A stretch of DNA of 64,000 nt from Macrothele yani. Lineage: Eukaryota > Arthropoda > Arachnida > Araneae > Macrothelidae. Position 1 is the stretch's first letter. Each line of letters opens with the position of its first letter. The notes under the pieces were generated by a model. It searched no databases. It had not been told where the DNA came from and saw only the letters and a program-made list of their open reading frames with translations. Of this stretch, positions 44,773 to 55,378 are shown one piece after another. The DNA is taken from assembly GCA_039090855.1 (NCBI GenBank), contig CM077022.1, positions 69,712,971 through 69,776,970 of the forward strand, written 5' to 3'. The translations under genes and the position numbers were made by a program.

Positions 44773-45649
44773 CAGGGTGTTTCAAAACTAATGGAACAAA
44801 CTTTAAGGGGTGATAGAACACACCGAAACAAGCACTTTTCGTCATAGAATGCATGGTCGCAAGTTACGCGGTTAGGCGCTGGAGGGCGCTTTCCGTTTCC
44901 CCACACACGCCGTCTTTCGCAACGCAAATACCCATATCTTTTACCGGAACGTCTGGATGGGAGGACGAACCTTATTTTCCTTCAACAAGTCTTGCCTGAA
45001 TTGATCCAGCATGTACCAGCAGCCGTCCGCCGTAAAATGTGGTTCCAGCATGATGGAGCGCCAGCTCATTTCAGCACTCAGGTGCGTGATTACTTAAACG
45101 CCACATTTCCAGGCTAATGGACTGCCCGAGGTGGACCCATCGCTTGGTGGCCTCGCGATCACCAGATCTGTCCCCTCTGGGTTTCTTTTTATGGGGTCAT
45201 CTTAAGTACGTAATGTACGACACTCCCATTGATTCCAGTGAGGAACTAGTCGCTGATGCAGCTGTCCGGGAAATGCCTGTTATTTTCCACAACATACGGG
45301 CATCTTTATGTCGACGATGCGAAGCGTGTATCAGGAGTGGCTGTTGCCCTTTTGAGCAGCTCTTGTAAATGTAATTAATTTCGGTATTTACTTATTAATG
45401 TTTGCAAATTTAATGTAATTTTGTGATGTCACGTTTTGTTTTTTATTTTGTCTGCAATAAAGCTTTGTTTTGATTTGTTGTGACATTCCTGTCTTTGTGT
45501 TGCGAAAGACGGCGTGTGTGGAGAAACGGGAAGCGCCCTCCAGCGCCTAACCGCGTAACTTGCGACCATGCATTTTATGACGAAAAGTGCTTATTTCGGT
45601 GTGTTCTATCACCCCTTAAAGTTTGTTCCATTAGTTTTGAAACACTTTG
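44773..45649 (+). mobile_element. Mariner-related element with ~150-bp inverted repeats
   Basis: TA-flanked ends CAGGGTGTTTCAAAACTAAT / complement; the arms extend about 150 bp (GGAGGGCGCTT, GCGGTTAGGCGC). The interior holds a transposase C-terminal half: VLPELIQHVPAAVRRKMWFQ, HDGAPAHFSTQVRDYLNATF (second Asp), then a stop after PG, ARGGPIAWWPRDHQICPLWV and, in another frame, GFFLWGHLKYVMYDTPIDSS. It is inserted in the Penelope-like sequence at a TA within CATATAGGAC. Confidence 0.85.
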
Positions 45650-46213
45650 TATAGGACAAACCCGCAGGACTTTAAGTTTCCGTGTGAAGGAACACAAGGC
45701 TTACGTACGGAACTGTGAACTGAAGAAGTCGTCTATAGCCCAACATTGCCACAAATATAACCATAAATTTTTGTTTGGAGACACTCTGCTTATTGATAAA
45801 CCTGATTCGATCATCAAGCTTAATGTATTAGAAGCTTTCCACATTGCCGCCCCGGTGGCGCAGTGGTCTAAGCGATGGCCTCTGATCATTCGTCCGAAAG
45901 GGGTCCGGGTTCGAATCCCGGTGAGGCATGATGTTGTGTTTGTCTTATGGCGCTGGCTCTCTCCCTTCCCTGGAACCAGTGACCCTAAATTAGGGACGGG
46001 CGACTGCTTATAGCCCATTGAGTTGCTCACGGTGGTCGTTAAACCTCCAATCAATTAAAAAAAAAAAAAAAAAAAAAAAAAGCTTTCCACATATACAGGA
46101 ACTCTTCACGGCTTGTCAACGACATGACGTCGAATCCTTTTCTTTCAAGCGCGTGGAAACAACTCACGAAAAACCGTGACCGTCAGAACTCTGATGATGT
46201 CACAATGATGTGA
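45650..46213 (+). pseudogene. Penelope-like element, GIY-YIG endonuclease remnant
   Basis: Reading frame IGQTRRTLSFRVKEHKAYVR, NCELKKSSIAQHCHKYNHKF and IIKLNVLEAFHI matches the GIY-YIG domain at the C-terminus of Penelope-like reverse transcriptases (Y/C-IG-Q-T, R-x-x-EH, then the H...E block). The frame is interrupted by SINE-A (45845-46079) and resumes YRNSSRLVNDMTSNPFLSSA and WKQLTKNRDRQNSDDVTMM, stopping at 46213. A further piece of the same element (KDQCH just upstream of the mariner) precedes 44771. The reverse transcriptase is absent. The tail CTGATGATGCCGAGCCAAAA follows. Confidence 0.75.
45845..46079 (+). mobile_element. SINE-A copy 5, full length
   Basis: Complete tRNA-like head (CCCCGGTGGCGCAGTGG, GGGTTCGAATCCC), body and A-tail of about 25. 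A 13-bp target duplication AAGCTTTCCACAT lies at 45832-45844 and 46080-46092. Confidence 0.96.
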
Positions 46214-46249
46214 ATGTTTACGCTCCATTCGTCCTGATGATGCCGAGCC

Positions 46250-46880
46250 AAAAGCTCTGCCTGTATGTACGTTACAGATGTGAAACTGGTGCCAAAATGT
46301 TGGAAAACTAACCAAGTGTTTTTGTTGCAGGTTTCCGCAACGTGGCTGTAGTGTAGCAGTGTCAGAGTCCAGGAAACCGGAAATGTTCACAAACCATGAA
46401 CAGAACTTATTATCATGAACATAACTTTTTGGCATCTGTAATTCACGTGAGGCCCTACGCTTTGATTTCTTGGGACTTCGCACAAAAGACTGTCTCGCTG
46501 CTTCCACCCTTTCAGCTGAGGTTGATGGTGGGCCAGTTCTCGGTAAGTCAGCAACAGATCCTGTGGTCTTCAGCTTGTCGTACCACGACTTAATGCTCTT
46601 GACATCGGGCGGCTTCTTTGCATACGTTGTTTGAAAGTTCCTCTGCACTGTTATTGGTGACCGGGTGTCGTGATACCAGAGGACACACTGAGCTTCTTCC
46701 TGACTTGTGAACATTTCCGGTTTCCTGGACACTGACACTGCTACACTACAGCCACGTTGCGTAAACCTGCAACAAAAAAACTTGGTTAGTTTTCCAACAT
46801 TTTGGCACTCACATCTGTAACGCACACACAGCGGATATGAATGACGTTTGTAATCACGGAAAGACTTTTCGGACACCCTG
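46250..46880 (-). mobile_element. Mariner-related element, N-terminal HTH only
   Basis: The right end CAGGGTGTCCGAAAAGTC complement at 46880 is followed by TA. Subterminal arms (about 46255-46400 and 46700-46850) are inverted copies (GCCAAAATGTTGGAAAAC). Between them the minus strand reads MFTSQEEAQCVLWYHDTRSP, ITVQRNFQTTYAKKPPDVKS, IKSWYDKLKTTGSV and RQSFVRSPKKSKRRASRELQ. This is the DUF4817-type helix-turn-helix found with mariner-like transposases. The catalytic part is deleted. An open frame of 258 codons (46921-46145) runs through both arms and is an accident of the palindrome, not a gene. Confidence 0.75.
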
Positions 46881-47550
46881 TATAATAAACCTTTTATTGT
46901 GGTAAACGTTGGTGTTTTCATTCCACCCCCTAAGTGACCAATTTGAACTACAAGCTAAGGGAAAGCAACCCTTTCTGATGGTCAGGTTCAGCTTGTCCAG
47001 TTTCATCTGCCCACATCTTACGCAGCGAATATATTCGTTCGAGGTGATTTCAGCGAATGTGAAACCCCGAGTTAATTCGTTCCGGCCACTTAAAAGGTGT
47101 ACGAATTTAAAATTTAGGGATGAAGTTTGTTTTCACTGGGTTTTCTTCTTTAATTTTTACGATCTCATAGTTTACTTTGGATCGGCTATGCTATTTTTTA
47201 ACACCACTTCTGTGTCACCTTTTTTCCAGCGCTAATTATTTGTCTTCGAGTCTTAAAAAACATTGCAAATGGAGTTTCTTTTAATTTTAAAACATACCCA
47301 TCCAATTTCCTGTGGTTGAAAGAGATGCCTTTAGTTTAATATTCAGGCCATTATTGAAAGTTATCAGTAATAAAACAACCCCTCATGTCCATGATTGTTT
47401 GTTAGGTATGGCCTGATAGTTTTTAGCACTTGTGTTTTCACGTGAGACAATGATATAATTTATATAATTTTAAAACCGTGTTTTCTTTTCCAAGAAATGG
47501 TTACATGAACAGAGTTTTCTGCTACGCGAAACCAAAACCAAGTTCTTTGA
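46881..47550. other. No gene seen
   Basis: AT-rich sequence; the frame at 46909-47235 has no recognisable domain. Confidence 0.5.
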
Positions 47551-48114
47551 TCATTCATTCGTCGTTACAACGGAGGTGAGGAAGTTAGAAGTATTGCGTT
47601 GGTGCAAATGAAATGTTCGGAAAAGGATCAGCACAAGTGGACGGCGAGAACGAAAAAGTAGGACAATTTTCCAAGGCAAAATAATCCCCTTCGGCATCGA
47701 CACATAGTTGCCATCTATCCGGCAAGGCCATGATTCCGGAACGAAAAAGTCTTGTGGCTGGGACCCGAAGAAGTCATCAACTGCACGTTGAACCTTGTCG
47801 TCTGTCGTGAACTGCTTCCCAGACAGGAAGTGATTTAGGCGACGAAACAGATGACAGTCTGCTGGAAACAAATCCGGGGAATAGGCAGTGCTTCATAGCC
47901 CAGCACTTAGTGTCAGCATCGTTCCTTGTGCGACATCAGGGCGAGTGTTGTCCTGGAGCAGAAGAACACCATGTCAGTTGACTAAAACCGGTTGTTTTTG
48001 CAGAACTCTCTAGTGCATCTGGTGTAATTCAGCACAATAACGTTCTGCAGTGATGGTTTGGCCTCTAGCTAAGAAACTCCGATAAATTATCCCGGCTGTG
48101 GACCACCAGACAAA
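47551..48114 (-). pseudogene. Mariner transposase C-terminal remnant
   Basis: The minus strand in shifting frames reads LFVWWSTAGIIYRSFLARGQ, TITAERYCAELHQMH, VLLLQDNTRPDVAQGTM (second Asp) and AYSPDLFPADCHLFRRLNHF (third Asp), LSGKQFTTDDKVQRAVDDFF. Termini are not recognised, and its 5' part is cut by repeat R1 at about 48115. Confidence 0.75.
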
Positions 48115-48460
48115 TAGCATCATCTTCTCGCTCCTGTGTCCTGACCTTTGACTCCATTTCGATGATATTCAACAGAACCGGTAAAATATACTTCCGGAAC
48201 AACATGATAAAGTTTTGTCTCAATAGAAGCATTTTTACGTAAGTTATAACGCATAAGGGCGATGCAATGGATCCCGCTACTATGCCCTGACCTTTGACCC
48301 CATTTCGCCCATTTTCAATAGGGTTCATCCTCAAGCTGTCCCCTGCCACATACTGAAATTTAATCGAAATCGAACCATTTTACGCGAGTTATAGTGTGAA
48401 CAGACAGACGGACAAAGCTGGAGCATGTATGCTTCTTCACCCTAAGATTGGAAAGCGTAA
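48115..48460 (+). repeat. Dispersed repeat R1, copy 4 (5'-truncated)
   Basis: Starts within the TCGCTCCTGTGTCCTGACCT block and ends TTGGAAAGCGTAAAAAA. The first ~100 bp of the family are missing. Confidence 0.8.
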
Positions 48461-48769
48461 AAAATGAGAGAAAAAGAAAAAAAGAAAAAGCAAAACAAAT
48501 AACAATGAAAGAAAGTGAAAGTACGAAAACAATATAGCCACAGGAAGAGAAACAGTTTCCAACACATGAAAAATTAAAATTTGACTCTCTATCCTACTGT
48601 GAATGTGTGACTTATTCAATATTATTTTATTCCAATATTTTATTAAGAATAACATTACCTTTTCTGAAAACTTCTTCCCTTCAAGAAAAATAAATTAAGA
48701 GGAAGATGATGTGAGGTACTACAGAGGTGAAGCACGTGTCAGGATCACAAATCTGCAGCGATACATTCC

Positions 48770-48955
48770 GTCGGTGTAGCTTAGTCGGTCAGAGCAACTC
48801 ACTTCGGAGCAAGGGCGCGTTTTCGATCCCCGTCACCGACAATTTCTTGTTTTCACAACTGCTGAAATGTCTTTCTTTGATCGCCTGGTGTCTCGCTAGC
48901 CGGCCAAACATTGCGCTTGCGTCATAAAAATCAATCAACCAACCACAATTGCTGA
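48770..48955 (+). mobile_element. tRNA-like sequence, probably SINE head (SINE-C)
   Basis: 48770-48840 has a 7-bp acceptor stem (GTCGGTG / CACCGAC), a D-arm-like GCTTAGTCGGTCAGAGC and TTCGATCCC. The T and anticodon stems pair poorly, so a functional tRNA is unlikely. It is followed by about 110 bp ending AATCAATCAACCAACCACAA, a tail similar to that of the LINE at 52738, which favours a SINE. Confidence 0.55.
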
Positions 48956-49910
48956 TGATTATCATTGACGAATTATTGAACCGAAGCACCTTGAAGACAG
49001 AATAAAGACAGAGGGGGGGGGGGTTCGTAGTTAAAAACGACTGTTTTTTTGGCCGTTAAGTAGCCAAATATTGCTCACTGTGTAACTAAAGATTTTGTGC
49101 TAGTTATCCAGAGCATAATATTGAGCTCTAGTGTTACAAGAGCCACCGATAGTACAAGTAATGTTATAAAACATCTCTCTATTCTAAAACAAAGTAACTG
49201 CCGCTGTTTTAGAAATTTCGCGACACTCGCGTTTTCCTAGCTCGCAGCGCAAAAAGTACCGAACACAAAAATATGAAATGTACATAATTTGTAGGGAATT
49301 GTTCGGAGAACATGCTTAAATAAACCGGTTTTAGATTCTGGCGATACTTCAAGAGCTATTGAATTTCAAAGTTAAGGTAAGCAAAAAAAGTACTATAAGT
49401 TGGCGTTCCGGACACACTAACAGCAACAGAACCACAGAACTTTGTAGGCATGTAGGGCCATGGCCGAATTTTTGCACCTCGTCACCCCTTTTTTTGAATT
49501 TCGATTTAGTTTACGAGAAATTGAATTTTTAAATTTCACAAAATTCTCTATTTTGCAATGGGATTCATTAAAAAACGGATTTATGGGAAACTATAAATCA
49601 TTACTCACTGCAATTTTCACAGCATAAACTCACAACTATCATCCCTCTTTTACAAAAAAAATTAAGAAGTCATTTTCTGATTTTTAAGCATTTTTTAAAG
49701 ACGCAAAGGAAAAGTACGAACGGCCTACTCTGTCTTCGTAGATAACCACACAGGAAAGTTCTGGTCCCGTGGCCTGGTGCCATGGTGACTCAGCTATTTT
49801 CAGCACTCTCTTCTCATTGGGTGAAGGGACAGGCTACAATCAAACTGGCAATGGTGCAATGCTGAATGACGTAGCGACGCTTTTAAAGTTCCGCGTTTTC
49901 CGCCGGCATA
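48956..49910. other. No gene seen (0.95 kb)
   Basis: AT-rich sequence with a run of nine or more G near 49013-49022. No coding stretch. Confidence 0.5.
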
Positions 49911-50456
49911 CACTGAGAAAAACGTTTTGTTAATTCAACAAAAAATTTTGTCGATATACAGTCAACAAAAAATTGTGTTGAATTTGCAAAATTATTTTTT
50001 GAAAATTATTGTTGATTTAACAAAATTTATTGTTATCACGACAAAACGTTTTGTTCATTTAACAAAATGATTAGGTCGATTTTGGGGAATTTGTTTGATC
50101 CAACAAAACATGTTGTTATCGTGACAAAATGTTTTGTTGCTGCAATAAAACATTGTTATCGTGACACAATAAGTTTTGTTGCTATAACAATATGTTTTGT
50201 TGCAGCAACAAAACATTTTTTCATGATAACAACATGTTTTGTTGAATCAAACAAATTCCCAAAAATCGACCTAATCATTTTGTTAAATGAACAAAAAGGT
50301 TTTGTCGTGACAACAATAAATTTAGTTTATTCAACAACAATTTTCAACAAAATAGTTGTGCAAATTCAACAAAAAATTTTGTTGACTGTATATCGACAAA
50401 ATTGTCTGTTGATTCAACAAAATTTTTGTTGAATTAACAAAATGTTTTTCTCAGTG
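49911..50456. mobile_element. 546-bp near-perfect palindromic (foldback) MITE
   Basis: TA-flanked ends CACTGAGAAAAACGTTTTGT and its complement bound two arms of about 270 bp that meet near 50184 with almost no spacer. Arms are rich in TTTTGTTG/CAACAAAA motifs. An open frame across it (50067-50432) is a by-product. No transposase is encoded. Confidence 0.93.
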
Positions 50457-50587
50457 TACGTGAATACCTATGTAAATATAAGCATTCGCCTCGTATATAA
50501 AAAGGAAAGAGGAAAAATGCAAGTGTGCTCGACCGCGAATTGTTTGTACGAAAAAGAAAAAAAGAAAAGAAAAAAAGAATAAAATTA

Positions 50588-51000
50588 AAATGGTGGCTTT
50601 GGAACACTGTCTGCTTGAATTTTTCGCGAATTGTTTGACCACTTTTAAATGACCTAGAGATCTGAAAATTGGCGTGCTCATAGGTCTTAAGGTCCGGATA
50701 CCTAGAAAAGTCCGAAAACCAAAAACACTGAAATGGCGGCTTTGGAACATTGTCTGCTTGAACTTTTCGCGAATTGTTAGACCCCTTTTAAATAACCTAG
50801 AGATCTAAAAATTTGCATGCTGATAGGTCTTAAAGTCTGAATACATGCAAATGCACGAAACCCCCCCCCCCCCAACGCTTTGAAACATTTTCTGCTTGAA
50901 TATTTCTATCACTTCACACCTAGAAAATTGTCTGAAAACCAAAAGATGCAGAAGGGTGGCTTAGCTTTAGAGTTCTAAAACGCTGATAGGTTTTAAGATA
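50588..51000. repeat. ~141-bp tandem repeat x3, diverged
   Basis: GGCTTTGGAACAYTGTCTGC at about 50596 and 50739, and a weaker third copy with CTTTGAAACATTTTCTGC at 50877. A C run near 50862-50873 precedes the third copy. Confidence 0.8.
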
Positions 51001-51267
51001 ATTTTGTCAGAATCATTGAAATGCTTTGAAAATTTCAAATTTTGATTTAAAATTAAGGGGCGCCAAAGCCTGCTCCGTTTTTCGTCAAACCGTATGAATT
51101 GACGTTACGACGTTTTTCTAAATCGTGAAACAGTTGCGGGTTTAAATTACTTTTCTTTCCCTTAATTACTTTTCCCTTTCTTTAATTTTATGTTCAAAAA
51201 ATGATTTCATAGATTTACCGTTCGGAGAACGGGCATGATTTCTAGTGTTATAAAAGAAAACAATAAT

Positions 51268-51720
51268 TAAACATGTTAGTAAAGTCATGCAATGCATTGA
51301 TTATAATACGCTTTCCAACATACGTTAAATCATTACTCAAGTTATGAGGATAATGGCTGTGGAATAAATCTCACTCCTGTGCCCTGACCTTTGATCCCAT
51401 TTCGATGATGTTCAACATAATCGGCTCAGTATACCTCCAGAAAAACATGACAAAGTTTTGTCGCAATCGAAGCATTTTTATGTAAGTTAGGACGCATAAG
51501 AGCGATGGAATGGATCCCGCTCCTATGTCCTGACCTTTGACACCATTTCGCCCATTCTCAATAGGATTCGTCCCCAGGTAGTTCCCTACCACATATAAAA
51601 ATTTCATCGAAATAGAACCATTTTTACGCGAGTTATAGTGCTGAAAGACAGACAGACGGACGGACGGACAAAGCTGGAACATATACGCTTCTACAACCTA
51701 CGGTTGGAAAGCGTAAAAAA
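51268..51720 (+). repeat. Dispersed repeat R1, copy 5
   Basis: Starts GTTAGTAAAGTCATGCAATG, ends GTTGGAAAGCGTAAAAAAAA, and contains the CAGACAGACGGACGGACGGA motif. Nearly full length. Confidence 0.82.
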
Positions 51721-52612
51721 AAACATTACAAGTCTTAGGTATATGAGGAAATAAACAAAGATTGAAAAATTTAAATCGAAGTTGCACACGTGCGACACAG
51801 TTTAAGCACAATATTCATGATTCTTTGAAATGACGGTGCATTTTGAAATCAGAGTGAGTTGGATGTGTCAGGCTCTTTCATTTAAAGTGCAGAATGCAGA
51901 AAGATAAGAGCATAAGGTACAGTATTTTTCAATACTCACGATACAAAGTGTTTCGAGGTGCCTCTTTCTACGGAGTCAGACTGGTGTATCCGAAATGCGT
52001 TAAAAGGCCGAACTGCAACCCATTCTCACCCAAGTTTCCCTTAAGTTAAGCTGCTGGCAACTTCTCTGGCGCCTTTGCGATGCACAGAACAATACAGTTC
52101 CGCAGGAGCTGAACTGGTTTCCATCACTTGTAGCATTGAAAGAAGCGCCCTTGAAATGAAAACTTTGATTGACAAGGTCATAGGTCATATTTACCGCTCG
52201 AAAAATTAAATAAAATTCCTGAAAATAAGACAAAACCTATTTTAACAGGGTTTTCTTATTCGCCCTTCCCCTTTCTGAGCCTACACAATATAAATAGAGT
52301 GCCATAAGTCGATTTAATAGATATTTTTGTTGAGTTCTTTTATAATTATTACCACCTTCCATGATGACATTTCCACAAGAATTTAAAGCAACTTATCTTT
52401 TTCACAGAGGATATGACTATCTCTTAAATATGAACATTTTTATAAGAAATTCCATGCAAAAGTCCTTTCTGCGAAAATTCGGTTTAACTTTTTCCATTGG
52501 TAAAGAGATTAAACTTAATTATATTAACCAATGCTCATCAGTTTTATAAACCATTTAAAACATTTTCGCAAGTAACGTCAATCAGTCACTGCTTTGAGTT
52601 GTGACGAATGTA
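51721..52612. other. No gene recognised
   Basis: The short frames 52000-52233 (minus) and 52361-52549 (plus) have no domain I recognise. They are left uncalled. Confidence 0.4.
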
Positions 52613-52737
52613 CAACGATGAGCCAAATAATTATGACCACTAATATGATGTTGGTTCCCCACGTGCCGCCAAAACAGTCCTTACCCAGCGAGGCGTCGTC
52701 GCTGAAAGATTCCTATAGGTGTCCTGCGGTGACTGGT

Positions 52738-55332
52738 TGGTTGGTTGGTTATTAGATTTTATTGGCGCAAGGGCCATGGTTGGCCAAAGAGCGCCAGACA
52801 CAAGACAAACAGACAAAATTAAAAAACGGGGCATAAATCGCAAAATCTGGCTGACCAAGTAAAACCGAACCATGAGTACGAAGGAAGGGCCAAAAAAGAC
52901 AATGAAACAAACAGTATGAAAAACATGGTACAATGGTGAGAAACAAGCCGATTAAGTAAAACTGAGGAATGAGAATGATAAAACACATTACGAAATCGAA
53001 CACAACTACACATAGGATGAGTCACTCTCCTCCCCCACACACTCCAATACAATGCTGGCCGAGGGCGAGGACGAACTGTCACTATCCTCCCCCTCATGTT
53101 CCTCTGCAATGTTAGTTGAGGCTGGGGACGAACTGTCACTCTCCTCCCCCCGATGTTCCTCTATAATATTGGTTGAGGGTGGGGACCTCGCTGAGTCCGA
53201 GACAGTTGCAATGTTGGTCAGGTGGACTGCGACAGTTGGATGGACACTGCACACCTTTGCGGATTGAGGGCCGGGTCTCCAGCACGTGCAGGCTGTCTGC
53301 TGGGAACCGGAAGAGTCGGTCGTCTTCAAAAGAGAAGGCGCAGACTCAGCTGGTCGAATAAGCTGGAGCTCGGTGAAATCCACCTGTGTCGCTTGTTCAG
53401 CTGTAGATCGCTTGGCAAGTGCGGCGAGAGCTACAGGGCGCGGAACAAAGGGCTGCACGGGTTGTGGCAGAGACTGAACTACTGCGGCAAAAGTACGCTG
53501 TCGGTTGTTGGGAATACCCAACTTGGCCTTGGCAGCAGGGTACGAGAGGCCTTCCAGGGTCTTGAGGCGCTGGATCGCCATCTCGTCCTTCCATTTCATA
53601 CAGTTGCGGGAGTAAGCTGCATGTGCCTCACCACAGTTAACACAGCAGGCCGCAGAAGAACAACCTTCCCCGTCATGTTCACTGGAGCCACAATTTGCGC
53701 AACGAGCGGAGCTCTTACAGAAACGTTGTGAATGCCCGTACCTCTTGCACCTGAAACAGCGCAGAGGACTGGGAATGTACGGGCGAACTCCACAGACCAA
53801 GTAGCCAGCCTTGATTTCGGTCGGAACTTTCGGGGAGTTAAAAGTCAAGATCACATTTTTAGACTTAATCAAAGAACCATCGCGCCGGAACATCATACGA
53901 CGTGCAGCAATAACACCTTGATCAGCAAGTTCAGGGACCAATTCGTCTTCACTGCATGGCAAGAGATCAAACTCCGAAATAACACCCCGAGAGGTGTTAA
54001 GAAATGGGTGAGGTGTCACTTTGACAGGAATGCCTTGAAGACTAGTGAGGTGCAGAAAAGTGTTACTCTGAGAAACACTGCAAGTTTGGACAAGCAGGTC
54101 CCCAGAGCGAAGCTTCCTCACAGACTTCAAGGGACCAACCGCAGCGTCCAAAGCTTTAGAAATGAAAAAGGGAGATCTGGTGGACAGTCTCTCATTCGGA
54201 TCGATGGACTCTACAACTAAGTGTGTAGCATGCGTAGTCACAGCAATCGAGGGGAGACGACGCTTCGGAGCGACTGGTACAGCTGCCGAAGAAGAGGTTC
54301 CACATTCTTGGTCCAGGTCATGGTCTAAAGACCGTTTAAGGGTATGAGACTTGGTAGGTTGAGAAGACGAAGGAGAGTCGTTTGCAACTATCATTTTCTC
54401 AGGTGACTTAAATTTGGAGTTTTTGTTTTTGGGTTTACCCATCGAAAAAAGAAGGAAGATTCGTCTGCAGACTACTCCACCCACCACCGAGCCCTACAAG
54501 GGAGAACTGGAGGTCCGCAAGCCAAGAAAATGACGCTGGACACAGTTCTGGAGCTTATACGTTGCAGATATAGTCCGTTGGCTGTGATCACACGCACTCG
54601 GCGGACACTTCGGCCTCCGGGTACCGTCATGCCAACGCCTTTGGCATGATCCCACAGCCCCCGGGCTTACCCTGCCGTGCTATACGACAAAAAAGCCGCT
54701 AAAGCCCTGCGCACAACTTGGTACAAGACTTCTGACTAGAGGTGGTTTAGTCTCTAGCCTCCCGTTTACAGCGAAGCCGGGGTCGAAGAGGAGTGTTGGT
54801 ACACAGGATGCACTTATCCGGTCTCCTGCGACCTCAGCCGCCAGACATCCCATTTCCGCCTCACGGGTCTCCGCACGCGGCAAACATGCAGGTAGGTCTA
54901 GCACCCAAACCAGCTAAAAGGAAAAAAAGAAATCCAAAGAAGACAAATCCTGGAAGGGAACCTAAACGAAATCTCAGCAACCTACGAACTGAGCGGTTAA
55001 TATAATACAGTTAGTGGTGGAGGGTAACAAAACCACAAGACCGGGGTGTTAGTACATAACGTGGTCGCGATTAGGTAGAATATACAACACGGGCAACTAG
55101 CCAGTGGAGAAAATAAATAAAAACAAAAAAGCGAGACACAAGACCAGCTAGGGATCGTGGGGCCGCAACTCCCCAACAGCTAGATGAACAGCCGTCCCTG
55201 CAAACACCAACAGCACCGAAACAAAAAACAGGCGATGGCATGACATCAGATGTTGACCAGTCACAAGGTCAGCTCGGGCCGTGGGGGCGCCGCTCCCCAA
55301 ATAACTGGAAAACCAGTTATCCCCGTGCGGGG
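52738..55332 (-). mobile_element. Non-autonomous LINE encoding only ORF1, with 15-bp TSD
   Basis: A perfect 15-bp target duplication CCTGCGGTGACTGGT flanks the insert (52723-52737 and 55333-55347). On the minus strand it has an ~845-bp 5' region, ORF1, about 270 bp of 3' UTR, and a tail AATAACCAACCAACC. There is no ORF2 (endonuclease or reverse transcriptase), although both ends are intact by the TSD. Confidence 0.92.
53006..54487 (-). CDS. LINE ORF1 (gag-like zinc-knuckle protein)
   Basis: Fully open, 493 codons from the first ATG; the second ATG at 54442 (MGKPKNKNSKFKSPEK, 478 residues) looks the likelier start because the first 15 residues are hydrophobic and unlike the family. A basic N-terminus (NKNSKFK, KRSLDHD) is followed at about 100-235 by an RRM-like region. 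Three zinc knuckles lie at about 244-296 (CFRCKRYGHSQRFC, CANCGSSEHDGEGC, CVNCGEAHAAYSRNC), as in jockey-type nucleic-acid-binding proteins. The tail carries three acidic-serine repeats of EEHRGEESDSSSP type. Such proteins bind the element's RNA and chaperone nucleic acids. The intact frame suggests youth or selection. It is not a host gene. Confidence 0.92.
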   Translation of the reverse strand: MVGGVVCRRIFLLFSMGKPKNKNSKFKSPEKMIVANDSPSSSQPTKSHTLKRSLDHDLDQECGTSSSAAVPVAPKRRLPSIAVTTHATHLVVESIDPNERLSTRSPFFISKALDAAVGPLKSVRKLRSGDLLVQTCSVSQSNTFLHLTSLQGIPVKVTPHPFLNTSRGVISEFDLLPCSEDELVPELADQGVIAARRMMFRRDGSLIKSKNVILTFNSPKVPTEIKAGYLVCGVRPYIPSPLRCFRCKRYGHSQRFCKSSARCANCGSSEHDGEGCSSAACCVNCGEAHAAYSRNCMKWKDEMAIQRLKTLEGLSYPAAKAKLGIPNNRQRTFAAVVQSLPQPVQPFVPRPVALAALAKRSTAEQATQVDFTELQLIRPAESAPSLLKTTDSSGSQQTACTCWRPGPQSAKVCSVHPTVAVHLTNIATVSDSARSPPSTNIIEEHRGEESDSSSPASTNIAEEHEGEDSDSSSSPSASIVLECVGEESDSSYV

Positions 55333-55378
55333 CCTGCGGTGACTGGTACTAACACACCACCAGAATGTCCTTTAGCCT

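Larger units (their letters stand above)
52613..55378 (-). mobile_element. Tc1-like element 'GATGAGCC', 3' fragment, split by a LINE
   Basis: The terminal repeat CAACGATGAGCCAAATAATT follows TA at 52611-52612. The minus strand reads QDTYRNLSATTPRWVRTVLA and ARGEPTSY, the family C-terminus. A LINE insertion (52738-55332) interrupts it; the other side (55348-55378) continues and is then cut by a SINE. Confidence 0.72.

Noticed and set aside
46145..46921. 258-codon minus-strand open frame as a host gene
   Set aside because: It runs through both inverted arms of a mariner derivative and the end of a Penelope-like element; only the central HTH part is meaningful.
48770..48840. Functional tRNA gene
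   Set aside because: Only the acceptor stem pairs well. Anticodon and T stems do not, and a LINE-like tail follows, so a SINE is likelier.
50067..50432. 121-codon open frame
   Set aside because: It lies wholly within the 546-bp palindrome and its composition follows the TTTTGTTG words; no domain.
53222..54220. Plus-strand open frames of 160-169 codons
   Set aside because: Antisense shadows of the LINE ORF1 on the minus strand, whose zinc knuckles fix the sense.
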